A stretch of 64,000 bases of DNA from Pedobacter lusitanus. GTDB taxonomy: Bacteria > Bacteroidota > Bacteroidia > Sphingobacteriales > Sphingobacteriaceae. Shown here in pieces: positions 1 through 7,678 of the stretch. A program made the position numbers and the translations under genes. Location of the stretch: NCBI RefSeq assembly GCF_040026395.1, contig NZ_CP157278.1, positions 1,922,001 to 1,986,000 on the forward strand, written 5' to 3'. Under the pieces are notes generated by a model. The model searched no databases, was not told where the DNA came from, and saw only the letters and a list, made by a program, of their open reading frames with translations. Position 1 is the first letter of the stretch; every line of letters begins with the position of its first letter.

Positions 1-1002
1 ATATTCAGAGCACTTCAATTGGGCGACTTACTCTGTTCTATCCCTGCAATCAGGTCTGTCAGATTTACATTCCCGGAAGCAAAAGTTATTTTAATAGGCT
101 TGCCTGGCGCAGTACCGTTCAGTAAACGGTTTTCTCATTACTTTGATGATATTATGATTTTCCCAGGTTATCCAGGCTTACCGGAACAAAGTTTTGACTC
201 CTGTAAATTTGAAGAATTCCTCCTGAAAATCAGACAGGAAAATTTTGACCTGATCCTGCAAATGCAGGGTAATGGCTCAATCGTGAATAATCTTATTCAA
301 AGCTTTAATGCAAAATGTACAGCCGGTTTCTGTCAGGATATCAGGCAGGAAAATGAACTATTTAAACTTTACCCTGATTACGGTCATGAACTAAGCCGTC
401 ATCTTTCGCTGATGGAATATATTGGCATCCCCCCGGCAGGAAATGAAATGGAATTCCCTGTAAATGATCAAGATGAAGAATCCTTAAAAAAATTGAAGTT
501 AAAAATAAAACCGGAAAAATATATCTGTATACATCCCGGATCAAGAGGAGTATGGCGACAATGGCCAACCGTTTATTTTGCTGCAATGGCCGACTATTGT
601 ATTGATAACGGTTATGAAATTGTAATTACCGGCACAAAGGAAGAATTAAAACTGGCAAAGGAGGTTGCGTCCTATATGAAATACAAACCAATTATATCTT
701 CTGGAAAAACCGATCTCGGAAGCCTGGGCCTGTTAATCAAACAATCATTTGCACTGATTGCAAATTGTACAGGCGTGTCACATATTGCAGCAGCACTGCA
801 AACTCCCAGTATAATCATCAGCATGGATGGTGAACCGGAAAGATGGGCACCGGTAAACAAAGAATTACATCATACAATTGACTGGACTGTCATAACCGAT
901 TACGATTTTGTACTGGAAAAATTGAAGTTATTATTGAGTAACAATAAATCGCGTACTGCCTCTACAATCTGCCAGGTTTCGGGCAATGGTAATTCTTTAT
1001 GA
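1..1002 (+). CDS. Glycosyltransferase family 9 (heptosyltransferase-like), 5' end cut by the window
   Basis: Probable transfer of a heptose or related sugar from an ADP-activated donor onto a surface glycan, at the inner face of the cytoplasmic membrane. The frame is open from the first base and reads IFRALQLGDLLCSIPAIRS, the usual N-terminal GT9 signature, so the TTG at 19 is probably internal and the true start lies upstream. Other family marks are the mid-protein CIHPGSRGVWRQWP stretch (donor-binding HPG) and the C-terminal NCTGVSHIAAALQTPSI motif, matching the GT9 consensus of a conserved N/S-x-T-G-x-x-H-x-A-A. The 3' end overlaps the convergent GT9 gene by 103 bp. Its neighbours make and activate heptose. 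The family is well supported; the acceptor sugar cannot be read from sequence. Confidence 0.85.
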   Translation: MFRALQLGDLLCSIPAIRSVRFTFPEAKVILIGLPGAVPFSKRFSHYFDDIMIFPGYPGLPEQSFDSCKFEEFLLKIRQENFDLILQMQGNGSIVNNLIQSFNAKCTAGFCQDIRQENELFKLYPDYGHELSRHLSLMEYIGIPPAGNEMEFPVNDQDEESLKKLKLKIKPEKYICIHPGSRGVWRQWPTVYFAAMADYCIDNGYEIVITGTKEELKLAKEVASYMKYKPIISSGKTDLGSLGLLIKQSFALIANCTGVSHIAAALQTPSIIISMDGEPERWAPVNKELHHTIDWTVITDYDFVLEKLKLLLSNNKSRTASTICQVSGNGNSL

Positions 1003-2051
1003 TATAACCGTCCATTCACATATTCAATAACCTTATTTTTGCTTCTGTATGCTACCGGAATACTATATTCCAGCAATTGATGAGGTACCATCCACGGAGT
1101 GTGTTGTGGATTTGACTGTGCATATAATACAACAACCGGAGTATTAAAGGCAGCAGCAAGATGAACCGTACCTGTATTTACAGAAACAACCGCCAGCGCA
1201 TTTTTTATCAGACAGGAAAACTCTTCGATGTCGAGCAGACCACAAAGATTAAATGAATTTTTTCCGATAGCCTTACATAAATTATCAGCAACAGCCCATT
1301 CTTCTGCTATACCGGTAATCAGCAAAGGAAGGCCAAATGCACTTAGCAACTGTTTTCCGCAGTTAATCCACCCGGTATTTGAAAACTCTCTTTTCGCTTC
1401 CGATACCCCCGGATGCAGAATCAGGTAAGGCATATTTAAATCAATACCCTTTTTCAGGAGTTTTTCCTTAATGGTACTCCAGGTACCGGAACTTACTATC
1501 AGATTTATTTTTTTATTCAATGCCAAGGCGCCTATATTGGCTACCAGGTCAAGATCCCGCTGAACTTGGTGTCTGATGAACTCCAGTGGTTCAGGGTCAG
1601 GTACCCAGGAAGTCAGTAATGCATATGGATTTTCACGGCAATAAGCCAGCCTTTTCGGAATTCCTGCCATATATGCCACCATAACTGCTGGCAGCGGATT
1701 CTGGCTATAAACAGTAAAAATAACACAGGCATCAAAATTGCGCGATTTTAACATCTCCAGCAATTGATCTATTGAAGCAGGAGAATCCTGGTCTTCAGAT
1801 TTTATCCATGGAAGATCAAATTGTATAACCTCATCAATATCAGGACTCATCCGGGCAACTGCACTTGCTTTTTTAGAAGTAAGTACAGTAATTTTTGCGC
1901 CCAGATGTTCCCGCAGTGCATGTATTGCAGGTGAAGACATCAGTAAATCACCCATATTATCGGCACGAATACAGAGTACATTCTTACAATCTGTCCAGCT
2001 TTCCATTTTTTTATCATTAAATTCTATTTTGTTGCCTCTCATAATTGTCAT
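900..2051 (-). CDS. Glycosyltransferase family 9 (heptosyltransferase-like)
   Basis: A second GT9 enzyme, 383 residues, about the usual family length. Visible motifs are VLCIRADNMGDLLMSSPAIHAL near residue 26, the donor-site LHPGVSEAKREFSNTGW in the middle, and VNTGTVHLAAAFNTPVVVLY near the C-terminus. It is convergent with the first GT9 gene and shares 103 bp of 3' sequence with it. Its 5' end overlaps the end of the GmhB gene by 35 bp; an in-frame ATG at 2042 would shorten that overlap and the start is uncertain. The run of minus-strand genes (acidic protein, GT, GT4-GmhA, GmhB, GT9) overlaps or nearly abuts throughout and probably forms one transcript for heptose synthesis and transfer. 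Acceptor specificity is unknown. Confidence 0.85.
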   Translation of the reverse strand: MTIMRGNKIEFNDKKMESWTDCKNVLCIRADNMGDLLMSSPAIHALREHLGAKITVLTSKKASAVARMSPDIDEVIQFDLPWIKSEDQDSPASIDQLLEMLKSRNFDACVIFTVYSQNPLPAVMVAYMAGIPKRLAYCRENPYALLTSWVPDPEPLEFIRHQVQRDLDLVANIGALALNKKINLIVSSGTWSTIKEKLLKKGIDLNMPYLILHPGVSEAKREFSNTGWINCGKQLLSAFGLPLLITGIAEEWAVADNLCKAIGKNSFNLCGLLDIEEFSCLIKNALAVVSVNTGTVHLAAAFNTPVVVLYAQSNPQHTPWMVPHQLLEYSIPVAYRSKNKVIEYVNGRLYHKELPLPETWQIVEAVRDLLLLNNNFNFSSTKS

Positions 2052-2607
2052 GTATTAAAATATATTCAGCGGCATGATTAATATCACTGACAATACAATC
2101 AGGGGTACGCTGGTTATTCATTTTCCAGATAGTTTCATTTCCATTATTAAGTAATAATGTTCTGCAACCTACTCTATTTCCAGATTCAATATCATCTAAT
2201 ATGTCTCCTATCATCCAGGAGTCAGACAGGTTAATATTATGAATTCTGGCGGCCTCAATTAACAATCCCGATTTAGGTTTGCGGCAGTCACAAACTATGC
2301 TGAATTCTTTAATAATTCCTTTGGGGTGATGCGGACAATAATAAAACCCACTCAGATAAATTCCGTGCATATTCAATAAGGAATTAAGTTTTTGTTCAAT
2401 CTCAAATATTTCTTCTTTCCTGATATAACCAAACGCAAGCCCGGGCTGATTAGAAATTACAATGAGCAGATATCCGGATTTCATTAATCTTTTCAGCCCT
2501 TTAACTGCATAAGGTGATAAAGTAATCAGGTCAGGATTAGTATTATAAGGAATATCAGGAATCAGTGTTCCATCTTTATCCAGAAAAACAGCTTTGTTAA
2601 TTTTCAT
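2017..2607 (-). CDS. gmhB: D-glycero-manno-heptose-1,7-bisphosphate 7-phosphatase
   Basis: HAD-superfamily (IIIA) phosphatase of 196 residues that removes the 7-phosphate from heptose 1,7-bisphosphate in the pathway to nucleotide-activated heptose. The HAD motif I is FLDKDGTLI (nucleophile and acid Asp at residues 9 and 11), motif II lies in VISNQPGLA, and motif III/IV in KPKSGLL with MIGDILDDIESG. The Cys/His cluster YYCPHHP...CDCRKP matches the structural zinc site that separates GmhB from plain HAD phosphatases. The start overlaps the end of the GT4-GmhA gene by 11 bp, which suggests translational coupling between two consecutive pathway steps. Anomer preference (alpha or beta) cannot be decided from this sequence. 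Confidence 0.88.
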   Translation of the reverse strand: MKINKAVFLDKDGTLIPDIPYNTNPDLITLSPYAVKGLKRLMKSGYLLIVISNQPGLAFGYIRKEEIFEIEQKLNSLLNMHGIYLSGFYYCPHHPKGIIKEFSIVCDCRKPKSGLLIEAARIHNINLSDSWMIGDILDDIESGNRVGCRTLLLNNGNETIWKMNNQRTPDCIVSDINHAAEYILIHDNYERQQNRI

Positions 2608-4525
2608 CAGCGCTATGTTTAACCGGTTCGATTTCTTTTTGCTGGTTTTTCTGCATAGCTGATTCTGCTCTTCCAGATCCTGTTTTCTTTATCTCTGACG
2701 GTAAAACAAACAAATGTTTTTCAATCAGATTACATAATGAATGTATCAGGTGAAGGTGAACTTCCTGTATCCTCTGTGGATTATTACTTGGAACAATTAA
2801 ATTAATCAGGCCATAAACCGCAGCAGGACCTCCCTCCTTCCCCAACAATGTAATACAGATCATATTCAGTTCGTTAGCAACTTTCATTGCTTTAATAATA
2901 TTTGGAGATACCCCGCTTGTACTCAGGCAGAATAAAATATCTCCTTCCTTTCCGTAAGCCTGTACCTGTCTTGCAAAAATATCCTCGAAGCTAAAATCAT
3001 TTGCAACAGCGGTGAGAATAGAACTGTCCGTAGTCAAAGCAATAGCCGGCAGTCCTTTTCGTTGTGCAATTTCAAAACGCCCTACCAGTTCGGCCGAAAA
3101 GTGCTGACATTCAGCAGCACTTCCTCCATTTCCGCAAATCAGAATTTTATTGCCTTTTCTTAGTGCCTTACTCATATAGCTCCCGGCATATGCGATTTTC
3201 TCCTTTAGCGTTTCGCCTGATCTTTTTAAAACACTACTTGTATCATCAAATGCGTCTTCAATAAATTCCATTGCTTTTTTATGGGAGATTTTACCCGCTG
3301 ATAAAACACTATTATACAACTCATGAATTTGCAGACTGATTTCATGCCAGGTAAAAGAGACATAAACATGATTAAAAGCATTTTTACTCATATCACTTAA
3401 TAATTCATCATTATTAAGCAAAACGGATAATTTATCAGCCAGTTCATGTGGTGATTCAGGTGCAATCAAAAATCCAGTTTCTCCATCCAGAACACTATAC
3501 TTAATTCCTCCTACAGCCGAACCGATAACCGGTGTTCCACAAGCCATTGCCTCCAGGGGTGTTATTCCGAAAGGTTCATACCATGGTGTAGTGACAAATA
3601 CGTCTGCGGCATTATAATACATCTGTAAATCTTCCCTGTTTTTCCGTCCGGTAAAAATTACACGATCTTTTATTCCTAATTCAATGGCCAGGTTTTTTAA
3701 TCGGCTCAGCTCATTGCAACAGGTTTCATCGGTAGCATGTGATTCACCGCCAACAATAAAGAGTTTATAGTTTTCGGTTATATTTTCAAGCAGTGAAACT
3801 GCCCTTAGCACATTATCAACCCCTTTGCGCGGAACCATTCTGCCCAGCTGTAAAATCATTTTGTCTTTAGGATTTAGTCCAAGAAGTATCTTGGAAAGAT
3901 CCTTATCCGCCGGAAAAAATTCAGATGGATTAAAACCACATGGAATAATCATAATTTTTTGCGGATCAGCATGGTAATAGGTTATTAAGTCCTCTTTATC
4001 CTGAGGGCATTCTGCAATAATTGCATCAGCCATTTTTACAAGCTCTTCTTCAATCCTTATTCTTTGATCAGGAAACCTGTCCTGTTCTTTATAATGTATA
4101 CGACGTATATGTCCCAAAGCATGGAATGTAATTACAAAAGGAATATTTAAAAATGCTTTCAACTGCATTGCAACCATCCCTGACATAAAAAAATTAGCGT
4201 GAATTAAGTCATAATCTATTTTTTCGGCTGCCATGTATTGTTGCAGCTGCTCACTGAAATCATCCATATAGCCAAGCAGATCTTCTTTGGGGATAAAGCC
4301 AAATGGCCCGGCCTTAACGTGAATGATATTGACGCCATCGCAATAATTGACGATCTTTGGTAATAAGGCATTCTCCCATCTGGTATATATATCAATTGTA
4401 TATCCTCGTTTTGCGAGCTGTTTGGATAACTCCCCTACATAGACATTCTGACCGCCGCTATCAGTGCCTCCGAGTAATGCAAGCGGAGAAGCATGTTCAC
4501 TTATAAAAGCAATTCTCTGATTCAT
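2597..4525 (-). CDS. Fusion: GT4 glycosyltransferase + sedoheptulose-7-phosphate isomerase (GmhA, SIS domain)
   Basis: A 642-residue two-domain protein. Residues 1 to about 415 form a GT-B family 4 glycosyltransferase: the start carries GGTDSGGQNVYV, as in sucrose-phosphate-synthase and MshA-like enzymes, and the E-x7-E motif lies in EPFGITPLEAMACGTPV (Glu317 and Glu325). From about residue 440 the sequence becomes a SIS-fold phosphoheptose isomerase: ILICGNGGSAAECQHFSAELVGRFE (Asn466), LTTDSSILTAVANDFSFEDIF, LSTSGVSPNIIKAM, and a final HLIHSLCNLIEKHL helix, all characteristic of GmhA. GmhA converts sedoheptulose 7-phosphate to D-glycero-manno-heptose 7-phosphate. The gene overlaps gmhB by 11 bp. 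A short tail of about 30 charged residues follows the SIS domain. The individual domains are secure; the biological meaning of the fusion is inferred. Confidence 0.87.
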   Translation of the reverse strand: MNQRIAFISEHASPLALLGGTDSGGQNVYVGELSKQLAKRGYTIDIYTRWENALLPKIVNYCDGVNIIHVKAGPFGFIPKEDLLGYMDDFSEQLQQYMAAEKIDYDLIHANFFMSGMVAMQLKAFLNIPFVITFHALGHIRRIHYKEQDRFPDQRIRIEEELVKMADAIIAECPQDKEDLITYYHADPQKIMIIPCGFNPSEFFPADKDLSKILLGLNPKDKMILQLGRMVPRKGVDNVLRAVSLLENITENYKLFIVGGESHATDETCCNELSRLKNLAIELGIKDRVIFTGRKNREDLQMYYNAADVFVTTPWYEPFGITPLEAMACGTPVIGSAVGGIKYSVLDGETGFLIAPESPHELADKLSVLLNNDELLSDMSKNAFNHVYVSFTWHEISLQIHELYNSVLSAGKISHKKAMEFIEDAFDDTSSVLKRSGETLKEKIAYAGSYMSKALRKGNKILICGNGGSAAECQHFSAELVGRFEIAQRKGLPAIALTTDSSILTAVANDFSFEDIFARQVQAYGKEGDILFCLSTSGVSPNIIKAMKVANELNMICITLLGKEGGPAAVYGLINLIVPSNNPQRIQEVHLHLIHSLCNLIEKHLFVLPSEIKKTGSGRAESAMQKNQQKEIEPVKHSADEN

Positions 4526-4553
4526 ATGATAAATGTTTTGATAGTTATTTTAT

Positions 4554-5516
4554 TCAGTTAACTAATGTCTGCCTGAATAAATCTTCCCAGGCAGAAGTAA
4601 AACGGTTAATATTAAATCTGTCTAAAGCAGTACGGCGCGCATTTTCACCCATTTCAGCTGCACTTTCAGGGTTATCTATCAGATATTTCATTTGTCTGAT
4701 CAGGTAATCGATGTCTGTATGCACAAAACCTGAATGTCCATTTTTTATCGTTACAGCCATTTCGGTCGTAGCCATCCCTACTATTGGCAAACCAACCATC
4801 ATTGCCTCGCACACGGCTAGTCCAAGACTGGTATACCTGATTGGATTAAAAAAGAATCTGTAACGTGATATAAAGGCTGGCAATTCAGGATGCAGTACTT
4901 CTCCAATGCCATAATTTTCTGTTCCCATACCAACCAGATCTATTGGAATGACCTGCCTGACTTTTTCAAAAATATCTGCTCCCAGTAGTCTCCCCCGGTC
5001 AGATAAATGATTAATCACAACAATACCACGATCAATTTTATCACTGTCAGTTATTTCAGGAACAATTACCCCATGTTCAATAACAGTAGTTTTCAGTCCA
5101 TGATTATCCCACATTAATTCATTAAAGCTGGTAACATGTACCAATCTGACAGATGGATCACTTACAGGATGTAAAGTATTGGTAGAGTGGCCTAAGGGTG
5201 GATCATGTTCAAGATAAATTCTGGGTAGCTCCCTTTGTTCTGCTGAAAGTGTCTGATACTGATCACTGAAATAATTTTCATCGGTCTGAAAAAGTATAAT
5301 ATCAAACACACAGAATTTTACTTCACTTTCTTCAATTTCATATACGTTATCTCCAAAAGGGAAGGTGTTACCCTTTCCATAGTATCCTTCGGTTTTATCT
5401 TTATTGACAGGAATAAAAAGATCAAAATTACCTTGAGATAAATAGAAAAGATAACTCCCATGGATGTGCCAGGTGAAAATCCTTAATCTGCGGTTATTTT
5501 TCAGCTGTCCGGTCAT
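4554..5516 (-). CDS. Glycosyltransferase family 4-like protein
   Basis: GT-B type glycosyltransferase. The ORF is open to 5570, but the residues before the ATG at 5516 (codon 19 of the long ORF) do not look like the family. Starting at 5516 puts the first beta strand, RLRIFTWHIHGSYLFYLSQ, at residue 11 or so. The middle has LVHVTSFNELMWDNHGL and TTVIEHGVIVPE, a typical domain-linker region. The C-terminal donor domain has GIGEVLHPELPAFISRYRF, then LGLAVCEAMMVGLPIVGMA, the counterpart of the GT4 E-x7-E region, and ends in ENARRTALDRFNINRF. It is 28 bp upstream of the GT4-GmhA gene and overlaps the acidic ORF by 23 bp. Substrate unknown; role in the same surface glycan is inferred from position. 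Confidence 0.78.
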   Translation of the reverse strand: MTGQLKNNRRLRIFTWHIHGSYLFYLSQGNFDLFIPVNKDKTEGYYGKGNTFPFGDNVYEIEESEVKFCVFDIILFQTDENYFSDQYQTLSAEQRELPRIYLEHDPPLGHSTNTLHPVSDPSVRLVHVTSFNELMWDNHGLKTTVIEHGVIVPEITDSDKIDRGIVVINHLSDRGRLLGADIFEKVRQVIPIDLVGMGTENYGIGEVLHPELPAFISRYRFFFNPIRYTSLGLAVCEAMMVGLPIVGMATTEMAVTIKNGHSGFVHTDIDYLIRQMKYLIDNPESAAEMGENARRTALDRFNINRFTSAWEDLFRQTLVN

Positions 5517-5859
5517 CACGGTCTTCATCATCTCCGGTTTCAAGATCAGGTTCAATGTCATCCTCTCCATCTCCTATCTCTTCAGGATCAGGAATTTCCA
5601 CAGCACCATTTTCTAAATCATCTTCTTCTTTTTCAGGATGATTCAGGTCTTCATTAATAACTGGATGACTTTCACTATTTTCTGAATCAGGATTTGTCCT
5701 TTCATTCCCTTCATTGCGAATAACGTTTTCGCCAACTGATCCTTGAGTCTGTCCGTCATTTCCACCTTCCTCATTCTGATCAATACCTTCACGGGTTACA
5801 TCTTCCTGTCCTGATTCTGACGTAGCCTGTCCAGGCTGATTTTGCTTGTAATTTTCCAT
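5494..5859 (-). CDS. Small, highly acidic low-complexity protein
   Basis: A 121-residue ORF with an ATG start and no recognisable domain. Composition is extreme: Glu, Asp, Asn, Gln and Gly dominate, hydrophobic residues are rare, and the last third is an almost pure acidic stretch (EEIGDGEDDIEPDLETGDDE). No signal peptide or membrane segment is visible, so a soluble, intrinsically disordered protein is expected. It is the first gene of the minus-strand heptose cluster and overlaps the following glycosyltransferase start by 23 bp. It could be a true protein of unknown function or, less likely, a translated leader. The long open frame and ATG support a real gene, but no function is proposed. 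Confidence 0.5.
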   Translation of the reverse strand: MENYKQNQPGQATSESGQEDVTREGIDQNEEGGNDGQTQGSVGENVIRNEGNERTNPDSENSESHPVINEDLNHPEKEEDDLENGAVEIPDPEEIGDGEDDIEPDLETGDDEDRDDRTAEK

Positions 5860-6130
5860 ATTAACAGATTTAAAATATTAAATAATAAATCAAAATTAAC
5901 AGGCTGTATTTTTATCTTTTCTAAGTATTTATACTGGTTAAACACCGAATTATTACGTGATTTATCTGAAAATTTAAAAGAAAAAAACAAGTCCCCTTTT
6001 TACGATATAATCAGCCTCTGCCTGTAAGATGACTATTCAATATTTCAGGATAAAAAAAGCTTGAATTATGCGTAAAACAGGTGTAGAAAAATCATAATTC
6101 AATCTGAATTCATACTTTATTCGAAAGTTC

Positions 6131-6185
6131 CCGAACAGTGTCTGCAAAGCATCTGAACAACGCCTGAATGACGTCTGAACAAAGC
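6131..6185. repeat. Degenerate 11-bp tandem repeat, five units
   Basis: Five consecutive 11-bp units: ccgaacagtgt, ctgcaaagcat, ctgaacaacgc, ctgaatgacgt, ctgaacaaagc. The approximate consensus is CTGAACAACGY. This is close to one turn of B-DNA per unit. It lies in the gap 5860-6424, which otherwise holds only AT-rich sequence and the hairpin at 6292-6337. The unit length is the same as in the array at 53562-53703 but the sequence differs. Confidence 0.6.
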
Positions 6186-6291
6186 AGCGCCAAAAACCTT
6201 ATAATCAATAACTTACAAAACACATTTTCAGGCAGGTTTTTCAAGAATTTTCCAGGTTGATTTTCAGGCTGTCCGGATTACTACAGGGGTA

Positions 6292-6337
6292 TTAACAACA
6301 AAGCCACAAAGATTTCTCTTTGCGGCTTTGTTGTTAA
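6292..6337 (-). terminator. Long hairpin downstream of the FKBP gene
   Basis: Two 21-nt arms (6292-6312 and 6317-6337) pair with one mismatch around a 4-nt loop. It stands about 90 bp beyond the stop of the minus-strand FKBP gene and no other gene ends nearby. The arm ends are T-rich (TTTGTTGTTAA) but there is no clean T tract, so factor-independent termination is likely but not certain. Confidence 0.6.
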
Positions 6338-6424
6338 TAGTAATAATTTCACCATTATATCCGGTGTATTATTTATGCTGTACGATTAAAATCTTCTGCT
6401 GCAAACTGCAGCTATATCAAGCTG

Positions 6425-6931
6425 CTATTGAGCGCTGAGTACATCAATGGTAAAATCAAGATTTGAATTTGGAGGAAATGGATAACCAGTAGCATTTCCA
6501 TAGCCTAAACCAGAAGGCATAATCAATCTGATTCTGCCACCTGGCTGAATCAAAGGAATACCTACCTGCCAGCCCCGGATCAGAGAGCCTAAAGATTTAA
6601 AAGTCACTGCAGTGCCTTTACTTGAATCAAATACAGTTCCGTCCAGTAAACTTCCTGTATAATTTACAGTAAGAGAAGTACTACCTGAATAGTTCACACT
6701 TCCTGTTCCCGGAGTTATAATCTGATAAAACAAACCAGTTTTCTCATCCTTAAGGGCAGGAATATTTTTTGCTTTCACATAAGCTCTGATTGCAACGGTG
6801 TCTTTGGTAAATTGAGCTGCAGCATCAAAGTTACCCTGATCTCCAGGATAATCATTATTATTCTTCATACAGGCTGTAAAGATAGTGGCCATACAAACCA
6901 GCAATAATACGAGGTGTTTAGTCTTCATCAT
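6425..6931 (-). CDS. FKBP-type peptidyl-prolyl cis-trans isomerase, lipoprotein
   Basis: Catalyses proline isomerisation and helps folding of exported proteins, probably anchored in a membrane facing the periplasm. The N-terminus is a lipoprotein signal, MMKTKHLVLLLVCMATIFTAC, with a lipobox (TAC) and Cys about residue 21. The C-terminal half is an FKBP domain: LTVNYTGSLLDGTVFDSS, then LIRGWQVGIPLIQPGGRIRLIMPSGLGYG and a final NLDFTIDVLSAQ strand, which carry the usual active-site Tyr, Phe-Asp, Trp and Tyr positions. An upstream TTG at 6940 is possible, but the ATG at 6931 or 6928 fits the signal peptide better. The gene stands alone, followed by a strong hairpin. Confidence 0.88.
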   Translation of the reverse strand: MMKTKHLVLLLVCMATIFTACMKNNNDYPGDQGNFDAAAQFTKDTVAIRAYVKAKNIPALKDEKTGLFYQIITPGTGSVNYSGSTSLTVNYTGSLLDGTVFDSSKGTAVTFKSLGSLIRGWQVGIPLIQPGGRIRLIMPSGLGYGNATGYPFPPNSNLDFTIDVLSAQ

Positions 6932-7013
6932 AGACTGCAAATGTAATTTTATTTTAATGAATTGCTAATTAGTTTTAGTTTTTCTGTAATGAAAAATAAC
7001 CGTTACATAGGGG

Positions 7014-7592
7014 CTATTTCAAAAGATCCCAGGCTACTATATTCCACAGCTCTTTTTCGTCCCTGTAAGTCCCGATAATTTCAAAACCCATTCGCTGATG
7101 AACCTTTAATGAATTGGTATTTCTGGTTGATATCTCGGTGACACACAACTGATAACAATTGGCCATCAGTGCTCTGGTTTGCTGATATAACTTGCCTGAC
7201 AAGCCCAGTCCCCTGAAATCTTTATGTACACAAACCTGCCCGCCTACCATATAATTATAGCTGGTTAAAGGTTTTCCCCGGTAACTGCATCGTTCAAATT
7301 CATCAAACATTGGAATCAGGCTGGGCAAATCATTCCGCATCGCAACTGGCATAGCCAGGTTATACCCGATTACCCGGTCATCACTGGTTGCAATAACCTG
7401 CGGTAAATGACCTGCCATCTTTTTCAGTAACTCCGGATTATGCTCTGCAAATACAAAGCCCTGCTGTTGCTGCTCTGCTATGGATATCGAGCTATACAGA
7501 TTTTCTTTTTGCAGGGCCAGTATCCCTCTATAATGCTCTGGTGCAGTGGCAGTTTTCAGTATAATGGTACCGGTAACAGATTCTTTTTTCAT
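7014..7592 (-). CDS. GNAT-family N-acetyltransferase
   Basis: A 192-residue acetyltransferase of the GNAT fold. The acetyl-CoA site lies in VCVHKDFRGLGLSGKLYQQ (R/Q-x-x-G-x-G/A form, here RGLGLSG), followed by VTEISTRNTNSLKVHQRMGFEIIGTY, the usual beta6-alpha4 end in which an Asn precedes the helix. The substrate is unknown. It is divergent from a MocR-type regulator with an 86-bp shared intergenic region containing a direct repeat, so control by that regulator is plausible. MocR regulators often govern an adjacent gene for amine or vitamin B6 metabolism, but nothing here identifies the substrate. Confidence 0.8.
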   Translation of the reverse strand: MKKESVTGTIILKTATAPEHYRGILALQKENLYSSISIAEQQQQGFVFAEHNPELLKKMAGHLPQVIATSDDRVIGYNLAMPVAMRNDLPSLIPMFDEFERCSYRGKPLTSYNYMVGGQVCVHKDFRGLGLSGKLYQQTRALMANCYQLCVTEISTRNTNSLKVHQRMGFEIIGTYRDEKELWNIVAWDLLK

Positions 7593-7633
7593 ACGCTGAT
7601 TTATCTTTTGATCAAATTTCTTAATTTAGAACC

Positions 7634-7674
7634 AACCAGTACAGATACAGTTTTGACTAATTTAACCAGAACAG
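7634..7674. promoter_or_regulatory. Direct repeat, candidate MocR operator
   Basis: AACCAGTACAG at 7634-7644 and AACCAGAACAG at 7664-7674 differ in one base and start exactly 30 bp apart, about three helical turns. They lie between a GNAT gene and the divergent MocR gene, whose ATG is 5 bp after the second copy. MocR regulators such as GabR and PdxR are known to bind spaced direct repeats. Confidence 0.5.
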
Positions 7675-7678
7675 TTTA

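Noticed and set aside
5842..6027. 61-residue plus-strand ORF in the gap at 5.9 kb
   Set aside because: Low-complexity AT-rich reading antisense to the start of the acidic gene, no motif.
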